Shown: in pieces, positions 20,123-29,851 of the stretch | Numbering within the stretch: position 1 is the first letter of the stretch | Layout: every line of letters begins with the position of its first letter | NCBI GenBank assembly: GCA_977006965.1 | Contig: OZ345363.1 | Coordinates: 248,001 to 312,000 of the forward strand | Source of the DNA: Phymatolithon calcareum | Taxonomy: Eukaryota > Rhodophyta > Florideophyceae > Hapalidiales | Direction of reading: 5' to 3' | DNA length: 64,000 nt | Made by a program: the position numbers and the translations under genes | The notes under the pieces: generated by a model | What the model was told of the DNA's origin: nothing | What the model saw: the letters and a program-made list of their open reading frames with translations, nothing else | The model's database searches: none

Positions 20123-22900
20123 AAAGAAAAGTGGTCACCGTCAAGCGTCTTTACCCTCTTCCGCGGTGGAGATGTCGAGACGAATCCAGGACCGTTGCGC
20201 ATACTCCAACTCAATTGCCGGTCAATAAGGAAACAAGGGCGCGCTGCCCAGATTTCCAAGCTGGCAAGAGACTCTAAAGCGAACGTCTTGCTCCTCTCTG
20301 AAACTTGGCTCCGCCATGGCGATGATGCACCGCGAATTTCCGGATTCTGCCTGGTCAATCGAGCTGACAGGAAGGAAGTAACTGCCCGTGGTGGCGGCGT
20401 AATTACTTATGCGCGCCTTGGGCTACCGGTAACAAATCGAGGCACGAAGCTGGGGTGGCGGCACTGGAGGTACGAGTGGGAGATTCTGGAAAACGGTCCA
20501 TTTCAATATCGCACTTCTACGTTTCACCAGACTGCGCTAGGCGATTTGACTGGAATCGATGCGGCGAGACGCATTCATCTTCGGTGACTGCAACATCCAC
20601 GGACCTTGGGATGTAGATCGGTACGATCGTGCATCATCGAAACAGTTGGAGGAGTACTTGGAAACCACAGGTCGAATCATCCTAAATGACGGGACTCCAA
20701 CACTATTCACACAGACCGGACCATCCGCAGTTGACATTGCGGATTTACCAGCAGAGTTTGCTATGGAATGCCAATGGAGGGTTCTGCCCGCTACGTTCAG
20801 TGACCACCTGCCTTTCTTGACTACCGTTGTACCTTTAACAAAGTCGCGTAAACGATTTGGTCGTGCTCGCTGGTCTTTGAAAAAGGCGGACTGGGCCGCA
20901 TTCGCGGCCAAGGTTGACGAGGTATTGCAAACTTACACCGAGGCGGCATTGACAGTTAACGAAGGGAACCGCCGTTTTGTTTAGACCATTCTTGCTGGCG
21001 CACGGCATGCGATCACGCGCGGAATCTGCGAGGAAAATATGGTTTAATGACGAAGCTGCTACAGCAGCTAAGGAACAGAAGGAAGCGGCAGAAGAGTACG
21101 CTCGCAACCCGACAGCGGAGGCATTTTCCGTACTGGCTGCGGTTCGGAAGAACATTGATATTTTCATTGCGGCAGCACAACGAGAGTGTTGGAAGGATCA
21201 CGTTTCCACAGTCAATGCCGACAAGAAAGGATGGCGGCTCCTGGCGGCCATAGAAGGTAAGCACCGGACTGGAGCAACAATTTTCTCGGACTGTCGCAAA
21301 TCAGACCGCTCACTCGCTGCTCGAATCGTCAAAGACTATCTCGCAAAGAATCGGAATCGGAACAAGAATGAGGACCTTCGTCTGAAAATGGAATACATCA
21401 GCGCAGTTCGCCAAGCGCACTGGAAACGGTCCAGCACAATTGCGTTTTCCATGCGTGAGCTCACTGCTACAATTAGGGCGATGCCAACTCGAACAGCAAC
21501 GGGTCCCGACGGTGTGGAGGTTTCATTTCTCCGCATCTTATCTCCCACGGCAACTCAGCATCTCCTCGATCTTGTGAACTGGAGCTGGTGCGAGGTTTGT
21601 GTCCCTGCCGCCTGGAGAGAGGCTCTCCTGATTGGCATCCCAAAGCATAACGACTCAGCAACTCTACGACCGATATTTCTTTCCTCTATCATTAATCGAG
21701 TCGCGGAGCGACTGGTCGGATTAAGATTCTCGGCGTGGACAGAGTCGAAGCTACCGTCGAGTCAAGCTGGATTCCGACGACATCGCGGTACGCAGGAACA
21801 CATAGAGGCAATGGCACAACGTACCACTGACGCCTTTGCACGGCATCAAAAATGCGCAGCACTGTTTATAGGTTTCAGCGCCGCATACGATCGAGTGGTA
21901 ATTCCTAAGCTGCGCGCTAAACTGTCGGACATCCAGTGTGACCCAAATTTACTCTGTTGGCTTCATTCCTATCTATCGGACAGGAGAGCTAGAGGGTTGA
22001 GGAACAATGCTACTTCTAAATCTTGAGTTCTTGGTTGCGGCCTTCCCCAAGGAAGCTAACTTGAACATTTCTGACTTGGATGTCAATCTTGACGGTCTGG
22101 TTCAATTCAGCTTTGCTGATGACACCAGTTTCCACGCAGTCGGAAAAAACTGGGATGACGTCATCAACCAAGCTGCTCATATTCTTGAACAGCATTGCAA
22201 AGGATTTCGCATAACAGTCAATGCTCGCAAGTGAAAAGTCCTAGGATTCGCCCGAGGTGGCAAGCCTCCGATGCATCGGATCGGCGGAATGATCAGCATC
22301 TCGGGATCAGTGATCGACGCGGTGGCGGACTACAAATTTCTTGGAGTCCATTTTGACCAGCGACTTAGCTTCAAGAAACACTGCTCGCAAACCGGAAGAA
22401 AGCTCAAATCAAAGACTCGGTTCATGCGCGCTGTCAGTGGAACTACTTGGGGAGCTGAGTCACATGCGATGGAGTCATTCCGAAAAAGCTACTGTGAACC
22501 AGTAGCGCTATACGGAGCCGTCGTTCCAACTCTTACAGAAGACCTTCCCATATCGCATAGACGAGCAGAGGTGATGCTGCACCAGCTGATTGGAGACTGC
22601 ACGCCAGTGGTTGCCACTTTTCACCACGGATGCAATATGGAAGTAATTCCGTACGATCCAGTGTGCAAGGCCTGTAATTCTGGTTCCAAGGAAACTACCG
22701 AACACCTAATCCTACGATGTGGTGGACGTTCCGCCTCCGACGAAAATATATTGACCGAGTGGGAAAAAAGACTGTAGAAGATCTATGCCATGAGAGACCC
22801 CTAGCCGTACTCAAATTTCTGAACTATGAGATGCTGTTGCAAAACAGCTCTAGACGCTTACCATATGTGTGAGCGCTCTTTCCGCAATAAAGAAAGAAAA
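20015..22900 (+). pseudogene. ingi/L1Tc-like LINE with 2A motif, unit 1
   Basis: Order: leader of about 60 residues ending in a 2A motif, AP-type endonuclease (LRILQLNCRS, LLLSETWL, FGDCNIH, SAVDIA, SDHLP), reverse transcriptase (TATGPDGVE, GFRRHRGTQEH, FADDTSFHAV at about 22105-22135), and a C-terminal CCHC-like knuckle (CKACNSGSKETTEHLILRC). The 3' end has GCAATAAAGAAAGAAAA at 22884-22900. Damage: a 13-base deletion in the endonuclease near 20450, TAG at about 20983, catalytic Asp changed to Gly (FIGFSAAYD, codon 21871-21873), TGA at 22024-22026, a 20-base deletion soon after, and TGA near 22232. No RNase H domain is visible between RT and knuckle. In trypanosomes this clade carries a 2A at the same place. 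Confidence 0.85.
20168..20194 (+). other. 2A ribosome-skipping motif, intact
   Basis: Residues 52-60 of the leader frame read GDVETNPGP, matching the canonical D-V/I-E-x-N-P-G-P. It is preceded by VFTLFRG and followed directly by the endonuclease start LRILQLNC. Known 2A sequences make the ribosome skip the Gly-Pro bond and release the leader as a separate peptide. Confidence 0.88.
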
Positions 22901-22933
22901 CCCGTCGTTGGAATCCTGGATACTCACGACACA

Positions 22934-23504
22934 TTTAATTGCGTGCTGCGTCCAAGGATGATGTAGGTGCTTGTTCATCTACATATTGCAAGCAATACCA
23001 CAGTTACATGAAATTGAGGAATGTGTATAAAAGGCGATGTTGACTAGCGCCGGAGATAGAGAGAGAACAAGCAGAAGAAGAAAACTAAAACAAACGGAAT
23101 ATTGATTTCCACCTGAGAGTTACAATACTGTGCGCTACTTTCCTCAAGGTGCTCGAAGTCACGGACAGGCAACTTCGCCACTTAAGGTGGTGGGACGCCT
23201 TTCATCGTTCTAAGGCCAATACTTACACCAAGAAGAGGGACCTCGTTTGTTGGTCGGGTGGGCCACTGATCCATTATCACGCCGGATTTACCGTCGTGGT
23301 TGCGGACGTGCGATTCGATTCATTGAGAGAGTTGACAGGTCTTGATGATCAGCGCGAGGCTGAGCCGTGTATGGCCAGGAAAGCTCCATGAGGTGGGTGC
23401 ATATTACAGCAGACTTTGGCGGGAACCGGAAAGAAAGCTGCCTCGCCCACAAACTAATTCTCAACCTTACGGAAACCCAAGCAGAATTGGGATCAAGTAC
23501 CCGT
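22934..23504. other. Shared A/C non-coding region, unit 1 block C
   Basis: Continuation of the region described at 6217, with the TATA box at 23026-23032. No gene is supported. It ends at the target of the deleted hAT. Confidence 0.6.
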
Positions 23505-24735
23505 GCGAGAGTCAGGGATAGTACCAACATTATTGCAATTTATTCGGGCACATGATGCAATAGCAATTGCAATACCCAATAATGCAAGGTTGAAGGCAAT
23601 AGGAATTGCAATATCTGACCATTCTTCCAATGTCAATTGCAATAACAGAATCTAATTCAGGTCCTCCCGCGCCATGTCTTCACTCACGCGTTGGATCACT
23701 CTTGCGCTTCGGGCAGCGTTCATCGCCACGGAGACCGACTGCTGGTCACAGTAACCTTTGTTCTCTTTAACGGTGGCATCTTCTTGCGATTGTCTGTCAA
23801 TATATTCTTGGCCACCGACCAAAGCCTCTCCACTTCGGCAGTTGATCCAAGAATAAAGTCGCAAGTTATATAAGTCTGATGGACCTCAGCACGCTTGCGG
23901 TTTTTTTCGGCAATTCTTTCCGCCATCGACAGCCGGCCTCCACCCGATCCGCCGATGGAGCTTGTTATACCGTCATCTTGTTTCAGTTTGAGATTCTTGC
24001 ATGCATCCTTCTCTTCATTTGACATAGTATCGGACTTACAGCGCTGTATCTTAACAACTCCCGACTCGAATGCTCGGTCACACACAATTCATGCACGAGA
24101 TATGCAACTCTTCAGGTGGCTGTATGCGTTAGTATACCCCTTTCCTTTTTCAAAAGAGATTTCACTATTGTCTCGGCAGTCAGCACCTTTCGGGCATATA
24201 AGGATGTTAAAAGGCACCTTATAGTGTGTTATTCCGGTTATGCGAGACTGCACATCGCGTTCTTCTTCACGCAGCTTCTGCGCTAGCACCTCAAAACCTT
24301 CTTTCAGGCCTGGTTTTGCGTCCGTTGCTTGACATTCTAGACGCAGTGCAGGAGTGTGAAGTCCAAGATATCGCACGAGCAAGACAGCATTCGGGAGCAA
24401 TTTCTGGGTCAATGCCGGTCGACGTGTCTGTATTTATCGAGAGGCATCGATAACAGAGCAGATTTCCTGACGGCAATCGGATGCCGCAGATTCGGGTGGC
24501 AATACGTAAACTGTGTTGGGAGCTTTCATAACCCTTTCCCGTAAATTTCCCTTACAGATCCCGTACCGTAGCGCTGTACGAAGATCTTGCCAGCGCCGAG
24601 GAGAGCAAGGATGTACCTTGATTTTCGATCGTATGTCATTACTTTTTGTAATAATTATTGCAATAAGTACCTCTCAGGGCAATAAATTGTAATAAAAACA
24701 ATAAAAATAATATTGGTACCAAGCGTGGCGAGGGT
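23505..24735 (-). mobile_element. Internally deleted hAT element (unit 1 block C)
   Basis: Element 23513-24727 (1215 bases). The left end CAGGGATAGTACCAACATTA and the inverse of the right end CACGCTTGGTACCAATATTA match at most positions. Direct repeats are GCGAGAGT (23505-23512) and GCGAGGGT (24728-24735). Unit 2 block A shows the empty site GCGAGGGT once at 40640-40647. Ends are rich in TATTGCAAT-type runs. The same insertion is present in unit 2 (59900-61156), so it preceded the large duplication. Confidence 0.92.
23720..24412 (-). pseudogene. hAT transposase remnant: both ends, middle lost
   Basis: 24412-24089 encodes an N-terminal BED-like part (CPKGADC, FEKGKGYTNAYSHLKSC) and stops with TGA. 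24085-23720 encodes the C-terminal end, including CDFILGSTAEVERLWSVAKN and ILTDNRKKMPPLKR, the hAT dimerisation block. The catalytic core between them is deleted. About 230 codons remain of the usual 600. Confidence 0.85.
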
Positions 24736-25264
24736 ACCGTATGGGATGGGCGGGCTCTGCAATAGCCGCACAGGCGTCGTGATGACGAGCGATGAAGAAC
24801 AGCGAAAAGAAAACAATGGAATAGAATGTAGGAATAGACGAAGACGGTGAAACAGATAAATAGAGACAGGCGCGACTCGCCAGAAGAAGTGTCGATGTTC
24901 GGATGAAGAACACTTGAGAGCCTTGCGAGAACTGCAGGGTCGTGCAGTTCGAACACGAGCGTAAGCCTTCGCTTCGATTAAGATGGGCAAGTTTGACGAA
25001 ATGTCGCCGACGTCGAAGTGATACGAGAAAGAAAAGGAGACGGACGGCGGTGTCGTCCTAGATACGGCGAACGTGGTGGACCGACAACCTTGGAGCGAAC
25101 GCGCGGAAAGGGAAAAAGGGAGCTTGCGGGCGATTGCCTTCGTGTTGGTCTGCACCGCGAAGGTTGTGCTCAAGAAGGGTTGGGAGAACTCCAATTCCGC
25201 GTGGTCGACGGGATGTATCAGCAAACATGAGCTTGCGGCGATCCAAGCAGTTTCACAGACATCC
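24736..25264. other. Shared A/C non-coding region, right part, unit 1 block C
   Basis: Equivalent of 6990-7503. On the plus strand a piece encoding MGKFDEMSPTSK followed by a stop lies at 24984, and KGSLRAIAFVLVC with AKVVLKKGWENSNSAW at about 25118-25200. It reads as remnants of a lost protein-coding gene. No family assigned. Confidence 0.45.
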
Positions 25265-25286
25265 GAAGAACTCCTTGGAGTTCTTC
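25265..25286. repeat. Palindrome next to LRR-C (unit 1)
   Basis: Arms GAAGAACTCC and GGAGTTCTTC with a 2-base centre. It is followed by GGTGCTGACATCAGCATC, a one-base-degraded form of the second palindrome of block A. Placement relative to the LRR gene matches block A. Confidence 0.75.
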
Positions 25287-25954
25287 AGGTTTTGGCTCGA
25301 AGGTGCTGACATCAGCATCAAACCGTGACAGGTTAGGGAATTCTTTTTTTGAGAATAATTTGAATCTTCTGCTCTTGGATTGTGTGACACTTTAGTGTTG
25401 TACTTAAAGCAGCCATATTGGCAGAACCAACAGTGGAAGATTTACCGAAGCTCACTGATATTGTGACAGTCACGGGCTAACTGCTTGTCTGTTCGTTACA
25501 TGTCGAGCATGCTGACACCAATCAGCATGTCTCAAGTCAGTCGCACCTTTTGTCTGGTCGTTTTACTGTATGTATCGCGAAGCTCAGCCAGCTTGACGTG
25601 GATCATACATCTGAGCTCTCACTTTCGCGAAAGTATTTAAGTAGCATAGCATGACCGCTAAGCCGAAGAGTTCTCAGTTTCAAGACGCATTTGCCATTAC
25701 ACGATACTATCGAGTATATCGCTCATCGATCACGGCCTACTTCTATGCACAGCCCCAGAGTATCCCCAACCCGCATTGAGATCAGTTCCGACTGCATCCA
25801 GACCTGGTGTTGCGCTTCCTCGGTTCATTTTTGTCGGTAAACCCATATCTAGACAAAGCGATTGGGATTTGCCGATCATATATTTTGTATGAACACGAAG
25901 CTGCAACAGCGCTATACTGTTTTGTTGCAATCGCTCATCGTTCATATTTACTGA

Positions 25955-27447
25955 TTATAGAAGAGAATCGAGACCGAAAACGTGAACAGAAGTGCGCTTG
26001 AATCGGAAGGGACGGCACGCATTAATTACGTACTGAGAGTTGTTAAAAGCTCCAAGTCCTTTGACACTTAAATATCGCAGGTTAGGGCACGGCGAAAACG
26101 ATTCCAGAAGATCGACGACAACTGAAACGCATGCGCCTGATTTAGCATCATAATCGCCCCAACAAATCAATTTTCACTTTCTCCAGAAGCGCATTCGACT
26201 TCGCGATACCGCAAAACGACTTCGGTTGCGGGAGCGCAAGTGAAAAAGATAATTCACGAAGCCCTCCAGTGTTCCTGGCTATGCAGTCTAGGATTTTCTC
26301 ACGGTCTTCCGTTAATAGTGCTCCATAATTTAGAACCACAAGTTGTGCCTTTGGACTTGAGAATATGCCAGAAGCAACGTGACAAGCGGGTTCGAATCGG
26401 TAGGACCCGCAAAGCGTTTTTAAGTTCGCACAGTGCTCCATCGCATCATTCAGTTCATCAATACGTATCCTCGATATCTCCCAAATGTGCAGTTCCTTCA
26501 GCGCAGACCCAATAGCCTTCAACGAGTGTCCAAGAGCCTCTACGACAGCTGGAATGTATTCCGAAACGTTCGCAACGCAACTTAAGTTTGGGCACGCGTT
26601 CACGACGCGCCTGCATATATCTGGGCTCGCATCAATAAAGCATACATGTTCAAGCTGACGGCCATATGAAAAAATCAAATCTCCAACTGCTTTAGAGGTG
26701 TATTTTCCAGAAATGTTAATGTGTCGACGAGCCCGGCAATGTGTTTGGATACACCTGATACCCTGGTCTTTGAATGAAGAGAAGTCGTACAGTACCAGCG
26801 AGCGCAGCGATTTTCCAACCATAGGCCACAAAGAAGAGAGTTCCAATTCGTTCTCCCCATTCCATATATCTATATCTAGTGCACGAAATCCAGAACAATG
26901 CCGCACCATGACCGCAATATGCTCTTGACGCCTCACTTCCACAGTAAGAGATTCCAACATGCCGCTGCACTTTTCGAGAATCTTGTCGAAAAGGACGTGG
27001 ATTCGAACGCCACGCATATACAGTGATTTCACGGCGTTGCATTTCGAAGCAAGAGTACGCCCAATATGCCGAGCGCTCACGTGGCTAGGTAGCTCAGCAA
27101 ACGTAAGCTTCTCGAATGATGAGCCTGCGATGTCCAACAGGATGAGAAAGTCGTTCATCTTCGAAACGACAAGCTCATCATCGTTCTGATACCACTCGCT
27201 GATGCTGATGCCGATTGCAGTGAACACCTCCTTGCATGTAGCGGTGAGCGATCCGCCGCATCAATATAGCGCGAAAACGTCTCTGGTTGAGATATAACCT
27301 GTCTAGTCCAATACACGAGGTCGTTTGCTGACGCGCCGCAACACATTCTCCAATGCTTCGCGTGGTAGTAGGTCAAGGTAGCTTGATGAACTGGGAACTG
27401 ATTTTGGGAGACATTGTCGCTTGGGTGGACGGGATGAAATTGGCCTT
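25955..27447 (-). pseudogene. F-box-like/LRR gene C, unit 1, truncated and broken
   Basis: Same family as LRR-A; the closest matches are in the repeat region (27227-26148 open). The N-terminus is missing: homology begins at the RRPISSRP segment and the first 20 or so codons are replaced at 27448 by Gypsy sequence. A TAG at 27303-27305 lies in the F-box-like region and another stop is near 27264; a frameshift near 26160 separates the last 70 codons (26170-25955). The TAG and the 3' frameshift are shared with the unit 2 copy, so the gene died before the large duplication. Confidence 0.87.
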
Positions 27448-28565
27448 CTTGGGCCACAGAACCACTATTGGTTCCCAAAGCACCACCAGTAAATTCCCCA
27501 ATGAAGTTCGATTTAACACCGGCGAATTCAAGGACAGTACCTGAGTCATGGCCATTGCCAAATATTGATGCAGAACTCATGGATGTCGCAGGGAGCAAGT
27601 TCTTTGCTACGATGGACTTTTGCAGCGGGTACCGGCAACTACCCCTGGACGAAGAAGGTCAGAATGCGCACAGTTTCCATACGCCATTTGGGATATTCAA
27701 GCCATTACGAACATTGCAAGGTGCGATGATCAGCGGAGCGAATTTTCAATCCTGAGTCGAACCGTGCTTTGTGAGCCTTCGAGAATTTTTGAAGGCTGGG
27801 CTTGACGATTTTTTGTTTCACGCAAAAACAGAAGCAAGCTTTTTATATGCATTAAAAGAATGTCTCAAGATCTGTGCGCAAAGAAAACTCTAAATCAGCG
27901 TGAGGAAGTCTGTGCTATTCACCAAACGTTGGTGTGGCCGACGTATTGACGAACAAGGGATACAATGTGATCCCCGAAGACTCAGTGGTCTCAAGGAGCT
28001 ACATATGCCAGAAAATGCAGCAGAGCTATGCCAATACTTACACTGCGTCCAGTGGATGGTTCCAAGCATACCTGATTTTTGCACATCGAAGTGAAGCGCT
28101 ACAAAGCATTCTGGAAATTGCTTACGACAAAGCGGGGTCGCGAAAGAAGAAATCGATTCAAAAACGTTCGTTGGATAGCCTCGGATGCGGATCAGAGCAT
28201 GAACATTCATTCAAGTCGATGCAAGCAACTCTCCGAAATGCGGTAAAGCTATCACACCGAGATTATGAAAAAGCTATCTGTATATTTACGGATTCCCCGG
28301 ATGCACATTGGGTTGCCGTGGTCACGCAATGTGATGAGAGTGAACTGACCAAGGACATAATGCAACAAAAGCATGAGCCGTTGGCGTATCATAGTTCATC
28401 TTTCAAGAGAGCACAAGAACGATGGAGTACGTTTGAGATGGAAGCCTATGCCATTTTGAAGTGCTTCCGGAAGCTCGACTGCATACTCGCAGGGGAAGCA
28501 AACATCCACCTATACACTGATCATAGAAACCTGCTATTTGCATTTCATCCGATGAGCCTGGAACT
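27448..28565 (+). pseudogene. Ty3/Gypsy pol fragment (RT to RNase H)
   Basis: 27543-27760 encodes WPLPNIDAEL, SKFFATMDFCSGYRQLPLD and FHTPFGIFK, the first blocks of a Gypsy RT. The YxDD region is missing; 27785-27830 gives REFLKAWLDDFLFHAKTE in another frame. 27900-28094 gives a RT end (RRIDEQGIQCDPRRLSGL and SIPDF), and from 27934 another frame gives RNase H. It is related to but clearly distinct from the complete Gypsy element at 33953. Its left end is fused to the LRR-C gene; no LTR is seen. Confidence 0.8.
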
Positions 28566-29340
28566 ACAAATGAGAAGACACCAGACACTCCTGGGATACA
28601 TGAAGAGAAAACCTCGGAATATGCTATTAAAGAAAAAGTGGAGTTTGGCAACCTTCAATGTTGGGGGCTCTCCGGAGACACCAGCATACATAGAAAAAAA
28701 CATGAATAACCACGGAATAGACATGGCTCCAATAACTGAAACACACTTGAGACCAGAAGGGAAAATTCGATCTGATTTCTTCTCTATGAACTCAATGCGT
28801 CCGCCTCCACAGACGGGGCGAAATTCTGGAGGAGTTTCGCTATTCTTTCGGAAGCACTCAGGGAGCCTTCTGATCTTTAAACACGCAGAGACAAATTTTC
28901 AACTGATTATTGCCCAAGTGGGGGAGATAAAAGTGGGAGCTGTCTACATATCCCCGACAGCAACCAGAACGGAAACCGAGAAATGCCTGATCATGGTCAA
29001 TTCGTACGCACGAGGAAAGGAAATTGTGTGCGGCGACTGGAACGCTCGGCATCTGAGGAAGGATCTCCGCTCAAATAGGAGAGGCAACCAGCTCTTCCGT
29101 TTGGCAACAGCAAAGAACTGGCATGTCAGAACTTGGACAGGTTTCAGCTTCCGAACCAAGCGGTTCAAGAGCAACATCGACTTTTTCGTCACAAAAAGAA
29201 TTGAGACAGCAACGGTCTGTTCACCAACAGACGTCTGGACAGGTAATACGCACCAGAGACCAGTGACGACAAGTTTTATGACTCGCCAAAACCATACAAG
29301 AGCTCAAAAACCACGAATATCGGTTAAACAATGGACATGA
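27934..29340 (+). CDS. 468-codon chimeric frame: Gypsy RNase H joined to LINE AP-endonuclease
   Basis: Residues 112-205 are a Ty3-type RNase H: AICIFTDSP with Asp120, WSTFEMEAYAILK with the catalytic Glu region, and IHLYTDHRNLLF with Asp196. Homology to Gypsy ends near residue 210 (about 28563). Residues 236-450 are an EEP/APE endonuclease of a LINE: WSLATFNVGG, ITETHL, IVCGDWNARH at 364-373, FKSNIDFFVT at 411-420, and a HQRPVTTSF end in place of the usual SDH. The two parts share one frame without a stop. Most likely a LINE joined a dying Gypsy element in frame by chance; residues 1-100 are out of the Gypsy frame and are probably not real protein. Expression is unknown. Confidence 0.6.
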   Translation: MADVLTNKGYNVIPEDSVVSRSYICQKMQQSYANTYTASSGWFQAYLIFAHRSEALQSILEIAYDKAGSRKKKSIQKRSLDSLGCGSEHEHSFKSMQATLRNAVKLSHRDYEKAICIFTDSPDAHWVAVVTQCDESELTKDIMQQKHEPLAYHSSSFKRAQERWSTFEMEAYAILKCFRKLDCILAGEANIHLYTDHRNLLFAFHPMSLELQMRRHQTLLGYMKRKPRNMLLKKKWSLATFNVGGSPETPAYIEKNMNNHGIDMAPITETHLRPEGKIRSDFFSMNSMRPPPQTGRNSGGVSLFFRKHSGSLLIFKHAETNFQLIIAQVGEIKVGAVYISPTATRTETEKCLIMVNSYARGKEIVCGDWNARHLRKDLRSNRRGNQLFRLATAKNWHVRTWTGFSFRTKRFKSNIDFFVTKRIETATVCSPTDVWTGNTHQRPVTTSFMTRQNHTRAQKPRISVKQWT

Positions 29341-29851
29341 AGAGAAACAAGAAAAAGTTCGGGAACTATACGGGACGGCCATTCCAGGAATCCTCGATGA
29401 TCTGAAACGGTGCAGCTTGTACAAGAAAGCTCAAGAGCAGGATACAGAAGAATCATGGAAGCAATATGAGTAATGTCGTAAAGATGATCGCAAATTGGTG
29501 AACAGAAGGAAGCGGCAGCAGTATCAAGAATAAATAGACGATCTTGAGGAAAAGGATGGGTCCAAGCCAATTGAACAAGTCTCCCGAATGCAGAAGATGA
29601 GAACAAAAAGAACGTCTAGGAACAAGATGACCGGCCGTCCATTGCATAAAACGCTGTTCACGGCCCACGTGTCCCAGACATGCCGAGATGTCAGGGGATG
29701 GCGACCAAGACCTTCGCACTTTGACTGTCCTCCTCAAATGCGGAATATTATTAAACTAGAAATCCTGAAAGCTCCAACCAAAAAGGCCCCAGGCCTCAAC
29801 GGAGTGAAGAGCGAAATGTTGAAAGTGGGTGGAAGAAATGATCGACGGTAA
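29341..29851 (+). pseudogene. LINE continuation: region between endonuclease and start of RT
   Basis: Counterpart of 150-829. Stops break the frame after 29340; 29588-29851 is open and ends with KAPGLNGVKSEMLKVGG, the first RT block, then NDRR and the truncation. Confidence 0.75.

Larger units (their letters stand above)
18962..22933. mobile_element. Composite LINE insertion in block C (unit 1)
   Basis: Compared with block A, where GGCTATCAGTCACATTTAAT runs on without a break at about 6411-6430, block C is interrupted after CACATTT at 18955-18961 and resumes with CACATTTAATTG at about 22927. The repeated CACATTT is consistent with a 7-base target duplication. The inserted DNA holds an unidentified plus-strand piece to 19330, an antisense LINE 3' end at 19335-20122, the ingi-like element to 22900, and about 29 bases before the right repeat. 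It is therefore nested. Unit 2 has the same composite with a small deletion at the left edge. Confidence 0.75.
1..27450. repeat. Higher-order tandem duplication, unit 1
   Basis: Position 1 aligns with 29168 and the order of all blocks is then the same to 27450, for example LRR-A 10551 with 41903, LRR-B 14525 with about 45950, the 2A-bearing LINE 20015 with 56368, and LRR-C 26148 with 62546. The offset grows from about 29.2 kb to about 36.4 kb because unit 2 carries a full Gypsy element and a Copia element that unit 1 lacks, while unit 1 carries an hAT and a solo LTR that unit 2 lacks. Divergence is a few percent by eye. It could be a true segmental tandem repeat or two haplotypes joined by an assembler; the sequence alone cannot separate these. 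Confidence 0.93.

Noticed and set aside
24655-25224. Minus-strand frames of 149-189 codons in the shared A/C region (also 7029-7478, 40671-41138, 61077-61646)
   Set aside because: They are open in all four copies, but the reading frame used in the middle differs between A and C types because of indels, and no motif is visible. Conservation of the protein is therefore not shown.
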